From NCBI RefSeq assembly GCF_905475345.1, contig NC_066591.1, positions 8,480,001 to 8,544,000 on the forward strand: a DNA stretch of 64,000 nt, read 5' to 3'. The notes under the pieces are model-generated. The model was not told where the DNA came from and made no database searches. It saw only the letters and a program-made list of their open reading frames with translations. Within the stretch, counting starts at the first letter, position 1. The number at the start of each line of letters is the position of its first letter. Shown here one piece after another: positions 1 to 12,820 of the stretch. The translations under genes were made by a program, and so were the position numbers. This DNA comes from Vespula vulgaris. Taxonomy: Eukaryota > Arthropoda > Insecta > Hymenoptera > Vespidae.

Positions 1-263
1 CGATTAAATATTTAAATTTAATAGATTTTACTTACAAACAGTTTGACGGTTGTGTTCATTAATTAATTCGATAGATTCTTAAGACAGTACGAATTAATAA
101 AAGATCTCGTTGTAAATCGAGTAGTCAGTAGTAATATTGCCAAAGATCGTTTCGACGTTTCTTTTAGCATATTGATAACCAGAATAAGAATTTCCATATT
201 TTGTTTTATATAAGATCTCTTTTTTCTCGACTCTCAAGAGCAAATTTTTGAAGTACTAAAATC

Positions 264-335
264 TACCTACCAACCTATCTATTTACCTAACTACCTACCT
301 ACCTACCTACTTACCTACTTACCTACCTACCTATT
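264..335. repeat. TACC-type tetranucleotide microsatellite
   Basis: Imperfect array of CTAC/TACC tetramers with TTAC variants, visible by eye. No gene context. Confidence 0.85.
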
Positions 336-858
336 TACATACCAACCGTTTATTTATATTTGCAGACAGAAGAGCTAACGAGTTTGTATGAAGCCTCGTA
401 AAATTCATTAATATTATTGACTTTTAAAGGAGAGAGAAACAAGGACTTAACGATGTATCGCACTAATTTATTCTCACCGATAGAAATTTTCTTTCGAACA
501 AGTTAAATCATAGTTAAGGAACTACTTGTTAAACGAATCGTCGCAAGTTTAACTAGCGCTTGCAAGTCATACCCGAGTTCGAGGCTCTAAGCGAAAACGT
601 GACAGACAAAATATGAACCTGCAATGCGCCAAGTTAAAGCAGCATGGATATGCATAGAATAAACATGTGATACATGACATATCAAATATCACGATATCAA
701 ATATATTCTTGGTTATTGATAGTAATCGTATTGCAGTTTGGGAAAAACTATAAACATCTACGAGATATCGATAAATTGGATGAAAATAAAAATAAATGTT
801 TACTTTTTGAGAATATCTTAAAAGGTCGAACGATATTAAGACATTTTTTTCTTTTTAG

Positions 859-911
<53 letters not shown>
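859..911. repeat. (ATT)n microsatellite
   Basis: About 17 uninterrupted ATT units. It creates a leucine-run open frame across 674-1021 that I do not accept as a gene. Confidence 0.9.
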
Positions 912-914
<3 letters not shown>

Positions 915-3900
915 GCTTTTCGCATATAGAATATTTATCAACAAATTTATCATTAAACGTTTTTGTTTACGTAAACAACATAAAAAGTTCTGTACAATCA
1001 GGCTGTTTAAAACAATTCTGACTATTAGAACGATTATTTTAGATAGTACTTAGATAATACGTAATAAGCCAACAGTTTAAAGGTCAAATTTTCTTGGTTT
1101 CGAGATAGAAAAAACAAATGTATCGTGAAAATAAAATATCAGAAAATCGACGAAATATTTTACTCTATTTTAAAGGAAAATTTGAAGCAATCGATATCTC
1201 ATGATCTAATGGAATTTAATCTTCTCTCTTTCAAGATTCTTATTGAAGATTCTTATTGAAAAATTTCTTCTCTTTTCACAAGTAGTAACGAGTGATAGTT
1301 CGCTTTGACGTTTTTTTCTAGACTTTTTTACTACTAAAATTTATCTCGGAAAATTGTTTAACTCCTTTGCAGCCAGCGTATAAGGTCGATAAAAAGACAT
1401 AAAATAAACATTCTTCGAGTACAACATTACTTTGAATCCTCGATTCTCTTCTCTTAGTTACTACCGTTGAAGTTACATAGAAGCATTATTCCTACTCTCT
1501 TTCACCCTCCTCATATTCGTAAACTCGCGTATAATAACTCCATAACGCGGCTCGCATGAATTGGAGCGTAAATTCCTCAAAAGGTTCAACCTCGAGCTTT
1601 GATCAAACGATTCAAAACGATTATAGATTTCCTTGCTTCGCGAATAAGAGAGAGAGATTCTTTTAAAATTGTAATAATGAAATCGAGATGAGCCACTTCC
1701 GACTTTTTTCTTTTCTTTTTTTTCCCTTTAGCACACTCCAGCTCGATAACTCGACCTTTCGAGCTTCCTTGAGAAATCTTCGAGAGGAATATCGAGAGCG
1801 ACCTTTTCTTCTTTTCTTTTTTTCCCTAAGTTCTTTGTTTCAACTTAGTGGTATGAGAAAAATACTTCCGCAATTGTTGCAAGTAGAAGATCTATAGGTA
1901 TCTAGCTGAATGACACCTGAAAAATTTTTGGAGGTTTTCTGTAAGTAACTGTTCGAAAATATCTCTAGCTTTTGTTAACGCCTTCTCCTAAGATATTCCT
2001 TTGACTCTATTTCTTTCTTTTTGTCATGTCATGGATATAATTTATACCTATCTTTTTTTTGTACCTTTCACTCTTCGAACATTTCAACGCGTATTTAGTA
2101 TATTAATATTTATTAATACATATATATATATATATATTAGTATAATCGAAGTATTCTCCTAAGAATACGTAAAGATGATCGAGTTACACGATTGAGATAA
2201 AAGAGGCGAAGAAAACAGAATAAACAGAAAGAGAAACAGAGATAAAAATTATATTAATCTATCCCTTCGATGAGACATGTTAAATCAGAGGCTAGAGAAA
2301 AGAGGAATAAGATTCTTTTAAAATATAAATTTTAGGGATACATTTGATTGATGAAATGATGCAAAAAATTGGACATCGGACAAGAAAGAGTGAAAGAGTT
2401 ATAAGCTCTTATTTACTAAAAAAGTGTCACTTGACTTTCACTACCGTGATCCATAATACATTTGTTATGCTTCGGGCAAATAAAAGTCTAACACTCTTAC
2501 CGTAGTTTAAAGTTATACGAGTTTCTCCGTTCTCTTTTTCAAATCTATATAAATTTAACTTTACTTCACCTCCCAAATTACTCGTTTTTAAAAATGATAT
2601 TCGGATGGATTACAAACAACTGCAAAATACGGCTATCTTTAAAATACGATAAGGGGAGAGAGAGATATATTTAATTATGAAAAATTAGTTTAAAAATCTC
2701 ATTATTCACATTGCATAGACAAGATTAAAAATTTTGATTTCGCCTACTACAGCTTTGTAATACACTGAGGGTTTTATTCTCTTTTTGTTCTTTCTTTTTT
2801 TTTCTTCATACAAAATAAATGGAAAATAAAATGAAAAATTTCATTTTACCTCCATTAGTTCGAATTAACTTTTACGCGAGTCTCTAATTATCATGTTTCC
2901 GCATACTGCGATGTATCCGTAATTGGATAGAGAGGGATAAAGAGAGAAAGAACAAAATATGGTAATAAATCGCTCAGAAAGAATTTCAAATTGATTCCTT
3001 TACTTCCAAATAAAATTGTTTTATCTCGTTTGTTCCCCCAGGGTGGTATTACCGAAATTTTTTGTGAACAGAGAGAAATAAAGAGAAAGAGAGAAAGAAA
3101 AAGTAGTAACGAAACTGTAAATGGAAAAATACTTAAGATTGAAGCAATATTAAAAAGTATGATCAAAGTATTTTCCTAGTAATAGAGCTACCACTTCGTC
3201 AAACGAAATTGCAACGCAATGAACCGCGATATTATTGCAATAACCACTACCCAAGCCGATATTCAAACGAATACCTATTACAAAAGTAATTTCGTGTTGA
3301 CTATGCCACCATCGCGTTTGCAATGATCAACCGGAAATCCAATACGTATACGGGCATTGAAAAGATAACGCTCGGCTGGGAATCGAGAAAGATAATTGGA
3401 CGAGGTGTGGAAGATAGAAACGTTGATGAGGATTGTAATCGCATTATTCTAACGTGGATAATCATTTTTATCTATGCAAATGCATTCAGCAAAAAAAATT
3501 GCGATTCTTAAAAGAGATATGCGTCGTTAAAAACACTCTACATATCTTTAATGATTCGGATCCATCTACGCGACGTTTAAATGAAATCTCACTCACTCAT
3601 TAATCTTTCTTCATAGAAAAAGAAAATAAATAAATAAAAAAGAGAAGAAAAATGGTTCATCCTTCCTTATTATTTTTAATAAAGTTACACGGAAGAAATT
3701 TGTAATTAAAAAATTCTTTGTATTCTTCTCGTGTAAAATAATGTTAAAATCGCAATCGTTCTTGTTCTTCTTTCTCCTTAAATATCGAGCCACTCGACGA
3801 CGCTTCGATGATAATTCCAAAAGGAAACTTTTCGCGTCTCGTCTCGAATACCATAGATTTTTTTTCTTTCGTTGTTGGTTCAAGGGATTTTCTTCTGTTT

Positions 3901-6900
3901 TGTATTTTCAATCTTTGCTACCATCGTCGTCGTAATCTTTTCTCTTCTTCTTCCTCAATTTTCTACACTTCTTATCGTTATCATCATCATTATCTTTGTC
4001 TTTATCCTTATTATCATCGTCACTATTGTTTCTGCTGTTGCTATCGTTATTGTCATCGTTATCGTTATCGTCATGGTCATCGTCATCGTCCTTTTGTCTT
4101 TTCTTTTCTTAGAGAAACGCACTTATCTCTCTAAAACCAACTTACGCATTATGGCATTATTATATACATATGATATTATTATGCATATTTGGTATTATTA
4201 TATTTATTTGGTATTTGACGATCTCTTATTTACAATCGTGAACGGTCTAGTCATTATGTCAGGATCAGGGATGACTATCTTTACTTTGGAACTGGACGAA
4301 TCGCTCTTAGAATCATCTTTTCCTTTATTTGTCGCCGCTTATTCATTCGATTCATATAGAAAAGAATATTTTGTATACACCAAAAGATATGCACTCATTT
4401 CGCGCGAATAAACGAGAAGTATTGCGTACGCAAGCACCAACAAGGACGTTTTCTTACTTAATATATTTCTATTTCTATTTCTATTTCTCTCTTCTTATTG
4501 GCCAAAACAGGGATAATTTGATACTGAAAGATCGTGATGTCCAACATGCTAAGTACACAAAGCAGTTGTCAGTTTATATATATATATAACACGAATTACA
4601 GAAAAAATAGAAAGAAAAAAGAAGAGAGAGGGAAAAAGAGAGAGAGGGAAAAAGAGAGAGAGGGAAAAAGAGAGATAGTAAATAATCGAATAAAAGAAAA
4701 ATAATTTTGCTATCGGTCTCGTAATCTCGTAATCTCGCAATGCACTGCATTAGTTTCTTCTTCTTCTTCACGTTTATCTCTGTTTCTGAATATCTCTTTC
4801 GATCTTTCTTTTTTCTTATCTTCGTTCTCCACAATCCCCGATAGTTCAGTTTTCATGAAATTGACGATTCGTTTATCGAGATACCGTATAACTGATGGGA
4901 AAATCTATAGAGATATGGGAAAAGGTAAAGGTACTGGATAAAAAAGACAACATGTAACAAAGATCCGTACCTTTGATAACGTAACACCTTGGAAATCCTT
5001 TTTATCCATCCCTGCGTCGGCTCTCCTTATAAACTTCTTCTACTACTTTTACTACTACTTTACTACTACTTTAGTACTTCTACTTCTATCTTTATCTCTT
5101 CCATTTTTTCTCTGCATTGCATTCAGAAAAAGTAATTGTTTTCTGGTAAATTGTTAGTAAATTATAATTTAAAGAATAAACAGAAAATTTTTGAGAACAT
5201 TTCATTTCTATATCAAAAATAACTTAGCTAATTTTTCAATTGAAAACAAACAGAGTATTATTAATTAATCTTGTTAATAACTCTCACTTTTACCACTATA
5301 AATAATTGAATATCGAATCAAGTTTAAAATATATGAAATCCAGCCATTTCCCACAAAACCATCTCATCTGGAATTAGTTTATATAATCTACATACACACG
5401 TGCGCCCGCTTACGTCCACACACTTCACTAAATATAAATTAATAAATTAAATAACTGTGAATTAAAGATCATTGGAAATAATATACTGTTAAAATGTGCA
5501 AACAAAATAATTGATTATATAGACAAATGACTATTTAGTCAATAAACTATAAACATTGTAATATATCTATAAAAACAAAACATGTTAGATATGATAAAAG
5601 AATTTTTTAAGAATCATACCATAATAACATTTTATTATTTCAGCACATATGTGAATTTTTCCATTCAAATTAGATATTTTCACGATTGTACTTGGAATAC
5701 ATTTTTCACTATCATAAAAGATTAACGTTTACTGGGTAAAACGCTTTTCTTTTTCTTTTTTTCTTTCCCTCAATATGTATCCCATCATGCACGTATATTT
5801 TTGTATGCAGACCTAAGATGAAAATAATAAAATAAATAAATAAATTAGTTACAAAAAATAATTAAATTCATTTCAAAAACATGACGGATGAATTTAGAAA
5901 AATTTACTTACATGAGTACAGAATTTAGGAAGATTTTCATAATTTTTACAAGTTAACGAACAAGCAGTCCCACAATTGGAAAAAAACTGCATTTAATTCG
6001 CTTACGATAACTGTATTATTGTGTAATTATCATTGTTTATCGTTACATCGATATATTATAGAACTTGCATTTAATGTAAAGGGCGAAAATAAAAATGATT
6101 GCTGAAGCACGAGATATGATGAATCAGAATTACTTTAAATTCAAAACTAAGACTTGAAAACATCGCTTATGTACTACAATTTATACATGCAAATTGTTTT
6201 TATCTCTGACTAATCATATTTATCTTACATGTAACCCTCGTGTAATGAGATATTTATAAACGTAGGTTTGATAAAACGTTATATTTGCATAACAATTTAA
6301 AATTGTATATAACACAGTATATACATGCATACATACTTACATAAATATTAAAAGTCACTTTTTTATCCAAAATAGAAGTAGGCGTATTAATAGATAATGT
6401 TGTTTATAAACTTCCTAGAATATTTGTAATGTATCATGGGTATTATGTGTAGACTTATCCACACTGCATATAAGAAAGAACTTATTCATTTTTTAGTCAT
6501 ATTTCTTTTGATATTGTATTCATTAGAAATGTTTTTTTTGCATATACACGCTATTGTATTAAGTATCCAAATCAATCTATAGATCCGAAAAAGTCGATAT
6601 TCGGAATTTTTATTCTCAGAAACGATAGATAGAAATGGAATGAAATTATTTTTCACTTAAATGTATATTGAGAATCCTTATAAAAAGAAAAAAAATATCG
6701 AAAAACAAAAGAAATGTGACCTGAGGTGAATAACTTTTTTTTTAGATGTTCAGAAGATAAACACTCTAACTGAAACGATTCATTTGAAATCCAAAAACGA
6801 AATGGTTTATTCAAATTAAAAATAAGTCGTTAACGATTTGTGATTTTCAAAATCATTACTTTTTTTTTATAAAATGGCGACGATTTTAAACACGGAATAC

Positions 6901-7639
6901 TTATGGAGTCATCAGTTTTAGCTAATTATTAAAAAATGAAGATGGATTAGAAACAAATTTTTGTGAAAGCGTATGTTTCTGAGTATATTTTGAAAATTTT
7001 GAAACGATCTATAGAGCAATTTTCCAAATCTCACATCTTGTAGTTTTGAGAACAGTGCTTCGAAAAAAAAGTTCAAAGTTTCAAATATGGTACTGCTGTT
7101 GTTAAGTAAAGAATTAATTTTATCTCTGATCATTAATTCCAGGACCATATGAATTTTATTTTTATTGAAAAAAATATAAAGTGCAGTCCTGATATTTTGG
7201 AGTTCAATAGCAATGGCAGCTTCATAGAACGGATTTGTTAATGTCTGTAAAAAAATCTTCCTTCGAGCGTAATCTCCTACGTTTGAATATCAATTATATC
7301 GATGCTCTGTTTTTAATTTGATATTCGTGGTATATAACACAATTTCGACCAAAGCGCGATATTTTTGTTGAAAATACATACAGCAATATTTGCTGTTTTC
7401 ATGATCAATCCACCGCTGTTCTGAATTTTTCGAAACGACTCACATATATCATATATTTTTATGAACATTAATCGAAATTATAAAAGAGCATTTCTTGGTC
7501 AATTTTTCAAACGGCAAATGGCACTCGAGGTAACGATAAAGTGAGTTTTTCGTGCACACAAAGCTAGGTAACCAAGAAGACCGAATATTTGAACTCGAAT
7601 GCATTTTATTCGAAATTTTATAACTTCGACAATTTTATA

Positions 7640-7922
7640 GATATCAAAAGTTTTCAAGGCATATCTTGAACATTTTGAATCATTTTCAAGACATTTTTAA
7701 TATTGTAAACCATTTAAAAAGTACAAAAAGCATTTTTAATTAGATATTGCCTTTTAATGAATTTTATGTTTCAGGACTTCTCTTTCAGAATTTCTTTGTT
7801 TGCTTCAGTTATTTGTATTCGTATTTTTCTCAAAAATAATATTACAACAGATAGTTTACGTGGATTGGACGAGTCGATTAAATCATAAGTGTAAATTTAT
7901 CTTTACTGATCAAAACATTTCC
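7640..7922. repeat. Dispersed 283-bp repeat, copy 1
   Basis: This segment is closely similar, end to end, to 10371-10653. Both begin GATAT(C/T)(A/G)AAAGTTTTCAAGG and end GATCAAAACATTTCC, and both are 283 bp long. Flanking sequence does not match, so these are two copies of a discrete unit. Copy 2 sits inside a decayed mariner transposase, which indicates that the unit moves. I see no coding capacity and only weak similarity between its ends, so its class is unknown. Confidence 0.8.
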
Positions 7923-8599
7923 TGGAATCATACTTAATTATGCCTTGTAAATAAATTTGCTAACAATGTAAGAAGTAAAAATAAAAACTGATTGATAAAT
8001 ACCATTGAGGGTGAGATGTGACAAAGGACTGCGTATACGCATTAAAGTCAGTCGAAACTAATTTTAACGAATAACGTTAAACAAAATTAAAGATGTTCGT
8101 TTCATTAATCTTTTCTAACATGATCAAAATCGATTGAATGTCAAACCAAATTAACTCATATATTTCAAGATATTACACGTTTTATGGCAAAGAAACAGTA
8201 TCATTTTTTCCATAAGAAACAATATTTAATTTTTCATAAAATATATTTAATTAAAAATTTTTTTTATTATTTGGAGAAAAACTAATTTTTACAAAGTTAG
8301 TTAATTAATCGCAACCTTGCGATCGTTGCGTTCAATTTTTATATTAAAAAATAAAATGTCATAAATGAAAATTTAGTTTTACTTTATACTTGGCAAAAGC
8401 ATGAAGTTAATAGTTAGAAATTAGACAAAATTGTATGAAAATTATTTTCAAAGGTTTAAGACTCGTTGATTTATATTTCAAATTTTAATATGTGGCATGC
8501 ACAGTACATACCTTCCCATTAATGATCCATTAGACTTTCTCAATCGTTTGTTACCATACGAAATATTGTCTTTTGAAAGAAATCACCTTGCAATTTGAA

Positions 8600-8740
8600 C
8601 AGCAATATAATCTTGTTAATGAAGGTATGTGATAGAAATTTGCAGTTTATTAAAGAAAACTTTTGTAAAAATAGATGGTGAACCGAGATTATCCTCATTC
8701 GAAGAAAAAAAATGTGTGGCTCTGAAAAGAGCCATTTGTA
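8600..8740 (-). pseudogene. Remnant of a histone H1 3' end
   Basis: Sequence on both sides of the stem-loop at 8718-8733 is alignable by eye with the 3' flank of the intact H1 gene (about 15540-15670). Shared stretches include CGAGATT(A/G)TCCT just downstream of the loop, in minus-strand sense, and TTAA(T/C)GAAGGTA further out. No H1 coding sequence follows on the coding side (above 8740); instead there is low-complexity ATA-rich DNA. This is therefore the tail of an H1-like gene whose body has been lost or decayed past recognition. Confidence 0.6.
8718..8733 (-). terminator. Orphan histone 3' stem-loop
   Basis: On the minus strand this reads GGCTCTTTTCAGAGCC, a perfect 6-bp stem with a TTTC loop. 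This is the canonical processing signal of replication-dependent histone mRNAs bound by SLBP. No histone open frame lies upstream on the minus strand, so the element is orphaned. Confidence 0.8.
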
Positions 8741-9442
8741 AGCGTTTATCTGAAATAATTACATATAACCTAAATAATATAATTATTATAATAATAATTA
8801 TATATAACCTGAATATATTACCTGAAGTAATTATATATAATCTGACAGTTTTTATTTTGCAATAATTTTGTTTTGAAATTATAGTCTTATTGATCAATAC
8901 TTTTGGAGTTTTCTTCATTTTCGATAAATATAGTTTTTACTCGTGTTTCCATTATATAAAATAGGATATATATACATACAAACATATATACATAGTATGT
9001 ATGATATTAAGCATTAACATCAGTTTTTTTTTGGTTTTAAGAAACCAGCAATATTAGAAAAATATTAATTTAAAGATTGGCTTCACTTTTTTCCTCTACA
9101 TCTTGAATTACAATTTGTAGATCTCGTAATAATGCAAATACTTTGCTAAATCATTCCTAAATTGCTCGTTTAATGTTATAATACATATGTATACAAATAA
9201 CTATATTAATAAAATTTACGATAATCACTGACTTTACAGATACTTACTTTGCTATATTTTTCTATTTTGAATATGATCATTTTCGATTCTTCAAAATCGC
9301 GATATCTTTGTTGATTCTCTCTTCAACTCAACAACTTTTAAATCTTCTTCAATATATTTGAAAATATTAAATTGTTCCAAAAATTTCTTTTCTCTTCAGA
9401 AAGAAATGATAGATGAATAACATTTTGTTTTTTATTATTTTA

Positions 9443-10350
9443 TTAAATCATGTATGATCCATTTTCCTTTATTACCTTTCTCAATCTCTCTGGAAGCCGC
9501 ATAAACGCGATCTTTCCAAAACTTTTAGAATTTTCTAGAAAAATATTATTCTAGTTACTTGTTTATATCATTTATTGTATTCAATTTTTTATCGCAAATT
9601 TTTTAATGAAAGAAATAAGTAATCATCCGAAATATTATCCGAAGAGTATGAAGTATGAAATAGAATATCCCAATCAAATGATGACAATTTTTCTTGACGC
9701 TTAAAGAAACATGGAGCTTATAATAATAATACTAGAAAACGAGGTTTCAACTGTTTGTTAATTCTGACAGTTTTGTGACGATTGTATCCTTCGATTCATC
9801 TAATTAGTAATAATATTCCACTAAATTGATCGTTTCATCTTGAGGAAGCAGTTCATAAGAAATGACACTCTTGCAATCTTATCAAATAATCAAAACTTTC
9901 TTCGAGTGAAATTAAACTTTGCTATTGTTAAAGGTTTTTTATTCCTGGACCAAGATCACGTGTAATATTTTCGTAAAAAATCCATCTCATCCCCAGTAAT
10001 CAATTTTTTCAAAAATTGATTTTCTCGTTTCATCGAAGAAGCAAATCACACGTCGAAACAGGATTAAAAGAGGTTGCTCTGTAAATTGATGCGAAATTCA
10101 TACTTCAGAGCGATTAATGTAGCCAATTTTTCTAAGATTATCACGCACTCGTTTGTTCGCGGAATGTTTAAAATATCCGCTAATTTATGAATAATATATC
10201 GCGTATTTTCATTAACCATGGCTTTGATTAGTTTCGTATTCGTAATGGATGAGCAGCCGCTACGTTATTCTTTTAATCAAAATTAAAATTACCAGTTCTA
10301 AACGTCCTAAATCAACTATGAACTGTTTGAACACTTGTAGCATCGGTATA
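9443..10350 (-). pseudogene. Mariner transposase pseudogene
   Basis: Translating the minus strand in pieces gives successive matches to the mariner transposase order. First comes a helix-turn-helix region with RTGNFNFD followed by a degraded RSG motif, then a VNENTRYIIHKLADILNIPRT-like stretch. Next is the catalytic-domain part with ITGDE, then YELLPQDETIN and YYQLDE. The C-terminus reads LPERLRKVIKENGSYMI and ends in TAA at 9443-9445. Several frameshifts and stops interrupt it, so it cannot make transposase. The motif order places it in the mariner branch of Tc1/mariner (DD34D family), resembling hymenopteran mariners. Subfamily assignment is uncertain. Confidence 0.8.
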
Positions 10351-10370
10351 AATCTCAATTGTGATATTTT

Positions 10371-10653
10371 TGATATTGAAAGTTTTCAAGGCATATCTTG
10401 AACATTTTGAATCATTCTCAAGACATTTTTAATATTGTAAACCATTTAAAAAGTACAAAAAACATTTTTAATTAGATATTGACTCTTAACGAATTTTGTT
10501 TCAGGACTTCTCTTTCAGAATTTCTTTGTTTGCTTCAGTTATTAATCGTAATTGTATTTCTCCAAAATACTATTGCAATAGATAGTTTGTTTGGATTGCA
10601 CAAGTCGATTAAATCATAAGTGTGAATTTATCTTTAATGATCAAAACATTTCC
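10371..10653. repeat. Dispersed 283-bp repeat, copy 2, inside mariner
   Basis: Near-identical in extent to 7640-7922. It interrupts the mariner N-terminal coding region, which resumes below 10350 and has recognisable pieces above 10655, so this unit was inserted after the mariner. I see no clear terminal inverted repeat or open frame. Confidence 0.8.
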
Positions 10654-11377
10654 TTTTATACTGCTTTTTTAAAACAAGATAGCATTGCACATCGTAAATG
10701 CTTCCTTTAATTTTCTATACTTAAAAGACTTCAATGGGATAAAATGTATTCTACGACAGCTAGATAACTGAATAATAATAGCTTGAACGTTTGACAAATA
10801 AGATTTCATATCAAATAAAGCAACTACACGTACAGATAACTAAAGAAACTTTTGAGACAACCTAACAATACTAGTGGAATAAAACCTGATTTTAATTCTT
10901 CAGTCGTTCGATTAAAATCAATATTTTCTATTAAATAATAAGTCATGGAAAAAAAAACAAATTATTATTCATATATATATATATATGAATAATAAATCAT
11001 TAAATATAATACTGAAATATATAAAATATTATAATTACTTATAAAATATATCATCTAATATTATGCTGTTTTATTTTTAAATTACTTATATTAATATAAA
11101 TTACTATCAACACCTTCGTTTCAAATCGAAGAACAAAAGGGAAAAAATTAAATAATAATGGAGAAAAGTAATTATTATTATAATTATCCTTACGGTAGGG
11201 TTGAAAGATAAATTAGTGTAGGTAGACGCGACGATATATTATAATTCATGTCGCATAAATGTAACTGGCAGTAGGAGTAACGTGATGTCATGTATTCCCT
11301 CGTGAGGAAATTTACCTGGCAACTGTAATCACACATATCACACTTACTAAAGATTCCTGACAACACACACAACTTAC

Positions 11378-11496
11378 TCGAACAACAGCCTCGCCGCAAC
11401 TGTGAAGTGAGTACTGAAATGACTTCCTTTGCTTGCCTGTCGTATTTATACTTAGCAACTAACCTTATCCCCCACCAAATGCAACACACCAATCAG
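11378..11496 (-). promoter_or_regulatory. Candidate core promoter and short first exon
   Basis: In minus-strand order: a CCAAT box (CCAATCAG on plus, 11489-11496), a TATA box TATAAATA (11450-11443), and an arthropod-type initiator TCAGT (11417-11413) placed about 31 bp below the TATA. A consensus splice donor GTAAGT (11377-11372) would end a non-coding first exon of about 38 nt. Spacing and motif quality are good, but I cannot find a second exon or product. The downstream direction runs into the dead mariner. It could be a lncRNA promoter or the surviving promoter of a lost gene. Confidence 0.4.
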
Positions 11497-11736
11497 AAAC
11501 CATAGCGACACAGTAAGAATTCTATATTATGTTAGCTCTTGCTTTCTGTGGTCAATAACTTAAAAAACATTTCATTAATGATAAAATCATTTCCATATAA
11601 CAAAATTATTTACAAATTATCATGAAAATGATCTTTCCTAATAATCTAACAATCTAATCTGAACAATAAATAACATTTTAATAAATATATATTCTACTAC
11701 TTGTCGTTTTCTTATACGTATTTGCTTAAATCTGTG

Positions 11737-11740
<4 letters not shown>

Positions 11741-11770
<30 letters not shown>

Positions 11771-11832
11771 CATTGTTGTTGTTGTTGTTATTGTTGGTAG
11801 CAGTAGTATTATTAGTATTATTATTATTATTT
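11741..11832. repeat. ATT/GTT microsatellite
   Basis: ATT units followed by GTT units and further ATT, imperfect. Confidence 0.8.
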
Positions 11833-12820
11833 CGGAAATCTCTTGGTTGATTTAAAATTAATTGAATAAAAATATTAGATATCAATAATATCTGTTTAAA
11901 TGTATTTCATGTTGTTTATTCGAGTTCCTAATATTATTATCATGAGTGTACATTGATATATTATCTTTTTCATTTCCTTTCATAATTCGAATATTTTTAT
12001 TTTTCGTATTAAAGATTTTTTATGTATATTGTATATTCATGGTCATAGAACCATAGAAAAACTCCACATAAACAAACCAAAAATTTTGAATGGCATTACT
12101 TACCGATAATGCGTATCGATTAATTAAATAAACTTGTCATCTTTCTATTAGTTTCGTGTTTATATCATTAATCAAAAAATTGTAACAATATATGAATATA
12201 TTTAATGATAGTAACTAAAAATGAAACATTCCCAATTTTTTCCATTTAAAACAACTGATGAAATTTCGAACGCTTTGAAGATACCTTAAAGCTTTAAAAT
12301 GCTTGACATAAGTTTAGATAAGTCTCGAGTTTTTTGTTAGTTGTATTATTCGAGCAATAACATACCACACAACGGTATCTAAACAGGGTCATCTATCAAA
12401 ATATAAAATATTGTATCTGTTGCTTTCGATTACAATATTAAATTGGTATTTTTCATAGAGTTACTCGTACAGTTATAAAAATTGATTATTACAATATTGT
12501 AATAACGAATTTTTATAACTATTAATTAATACTGATAATTATTACAATATTGTATTGGTATTTTTCGTGTAGTTATTCGTACAGTTATAAAAAATATCAT
12601 TATTCTTACGTACATTAATCGGTCATTTTTTCAAAAGCTTCCTTTTTCCTATTCTATCATAATTTTCATTTTTGCAGAGATTTAAAAAAAAATTATTTTG
12701 TTATCGGTTTTATGTTGACAAAATAATAATCAATGTTCGCTGTACCTACAGTGTAAAAACTACAGTGTAAAAAAATTAAAATATCATGTATATTTTATTC
12801 ATTTATTTAATCTTCTAAAT

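Larger units (their letters stand above)
1..7639. other. AT-rich intergenic DNA, no gene supported
   Basis: I find no convincing coding exon here. Open frames are short, begin mostly at TTG, CTG or GTG, or run through simple repeats. Visible structure is limited to microsatellites: a TACC-type array at 264-335, ATT at 859-911, TA near 2116-2138, a TCG/TTA-rich cryptic repeat at about 4003-4092 and a GA-rich block at 4621-4675. The part from about 6680 to 7640 is slightly richer in open minus-strand pieces (for example 6918-7148), but I recognise no protein family in them. Confidence 0.6.
9367..10865 (-). mobile_element. Decayed mariner element with nested insertion
   Basis: The outer ends form imperfect terminal inverted repeats. 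At 10842-10865, in minus sense, the end begins TTAGGTTGTCTCAAAAGTTT. At 9367-9390, in plus sense, it begins TTAAATTGTTCCAAAAATTT; 19 of 24 positions agree. Between them lies a broken mariner transposase on the minus strand (about 9443-10350). Total length is 1499 bp; removing the 283-bp unit at 10371-10653 leaves about 1216 bp, close to the usual 1.2-1.3 kb of mariner. Heavy decay shows an old insertion. Confidence 0.75.
10866..12820. other. AT-rich spacer with one promoter-like island
   Basis: No coding sequence recognised. The part at about 11190-11520 is clearly less AT-rich than its surroundings and contains the promoter-like block annotated separately. An ATT/GTT microsatellite lies at about 11741-11832. 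The rest is low-complexity A/T DNA. Confidence 0.55.

Noticed and set aside
3872..4411. 179-codon open frame with isoleucine/valine runs
   Set aside because: It begins at TTG and is built on a degenerate ATC/GTC/TTA repeat. The hydrophobic runs come from the repeat, and there is no family resemblance.
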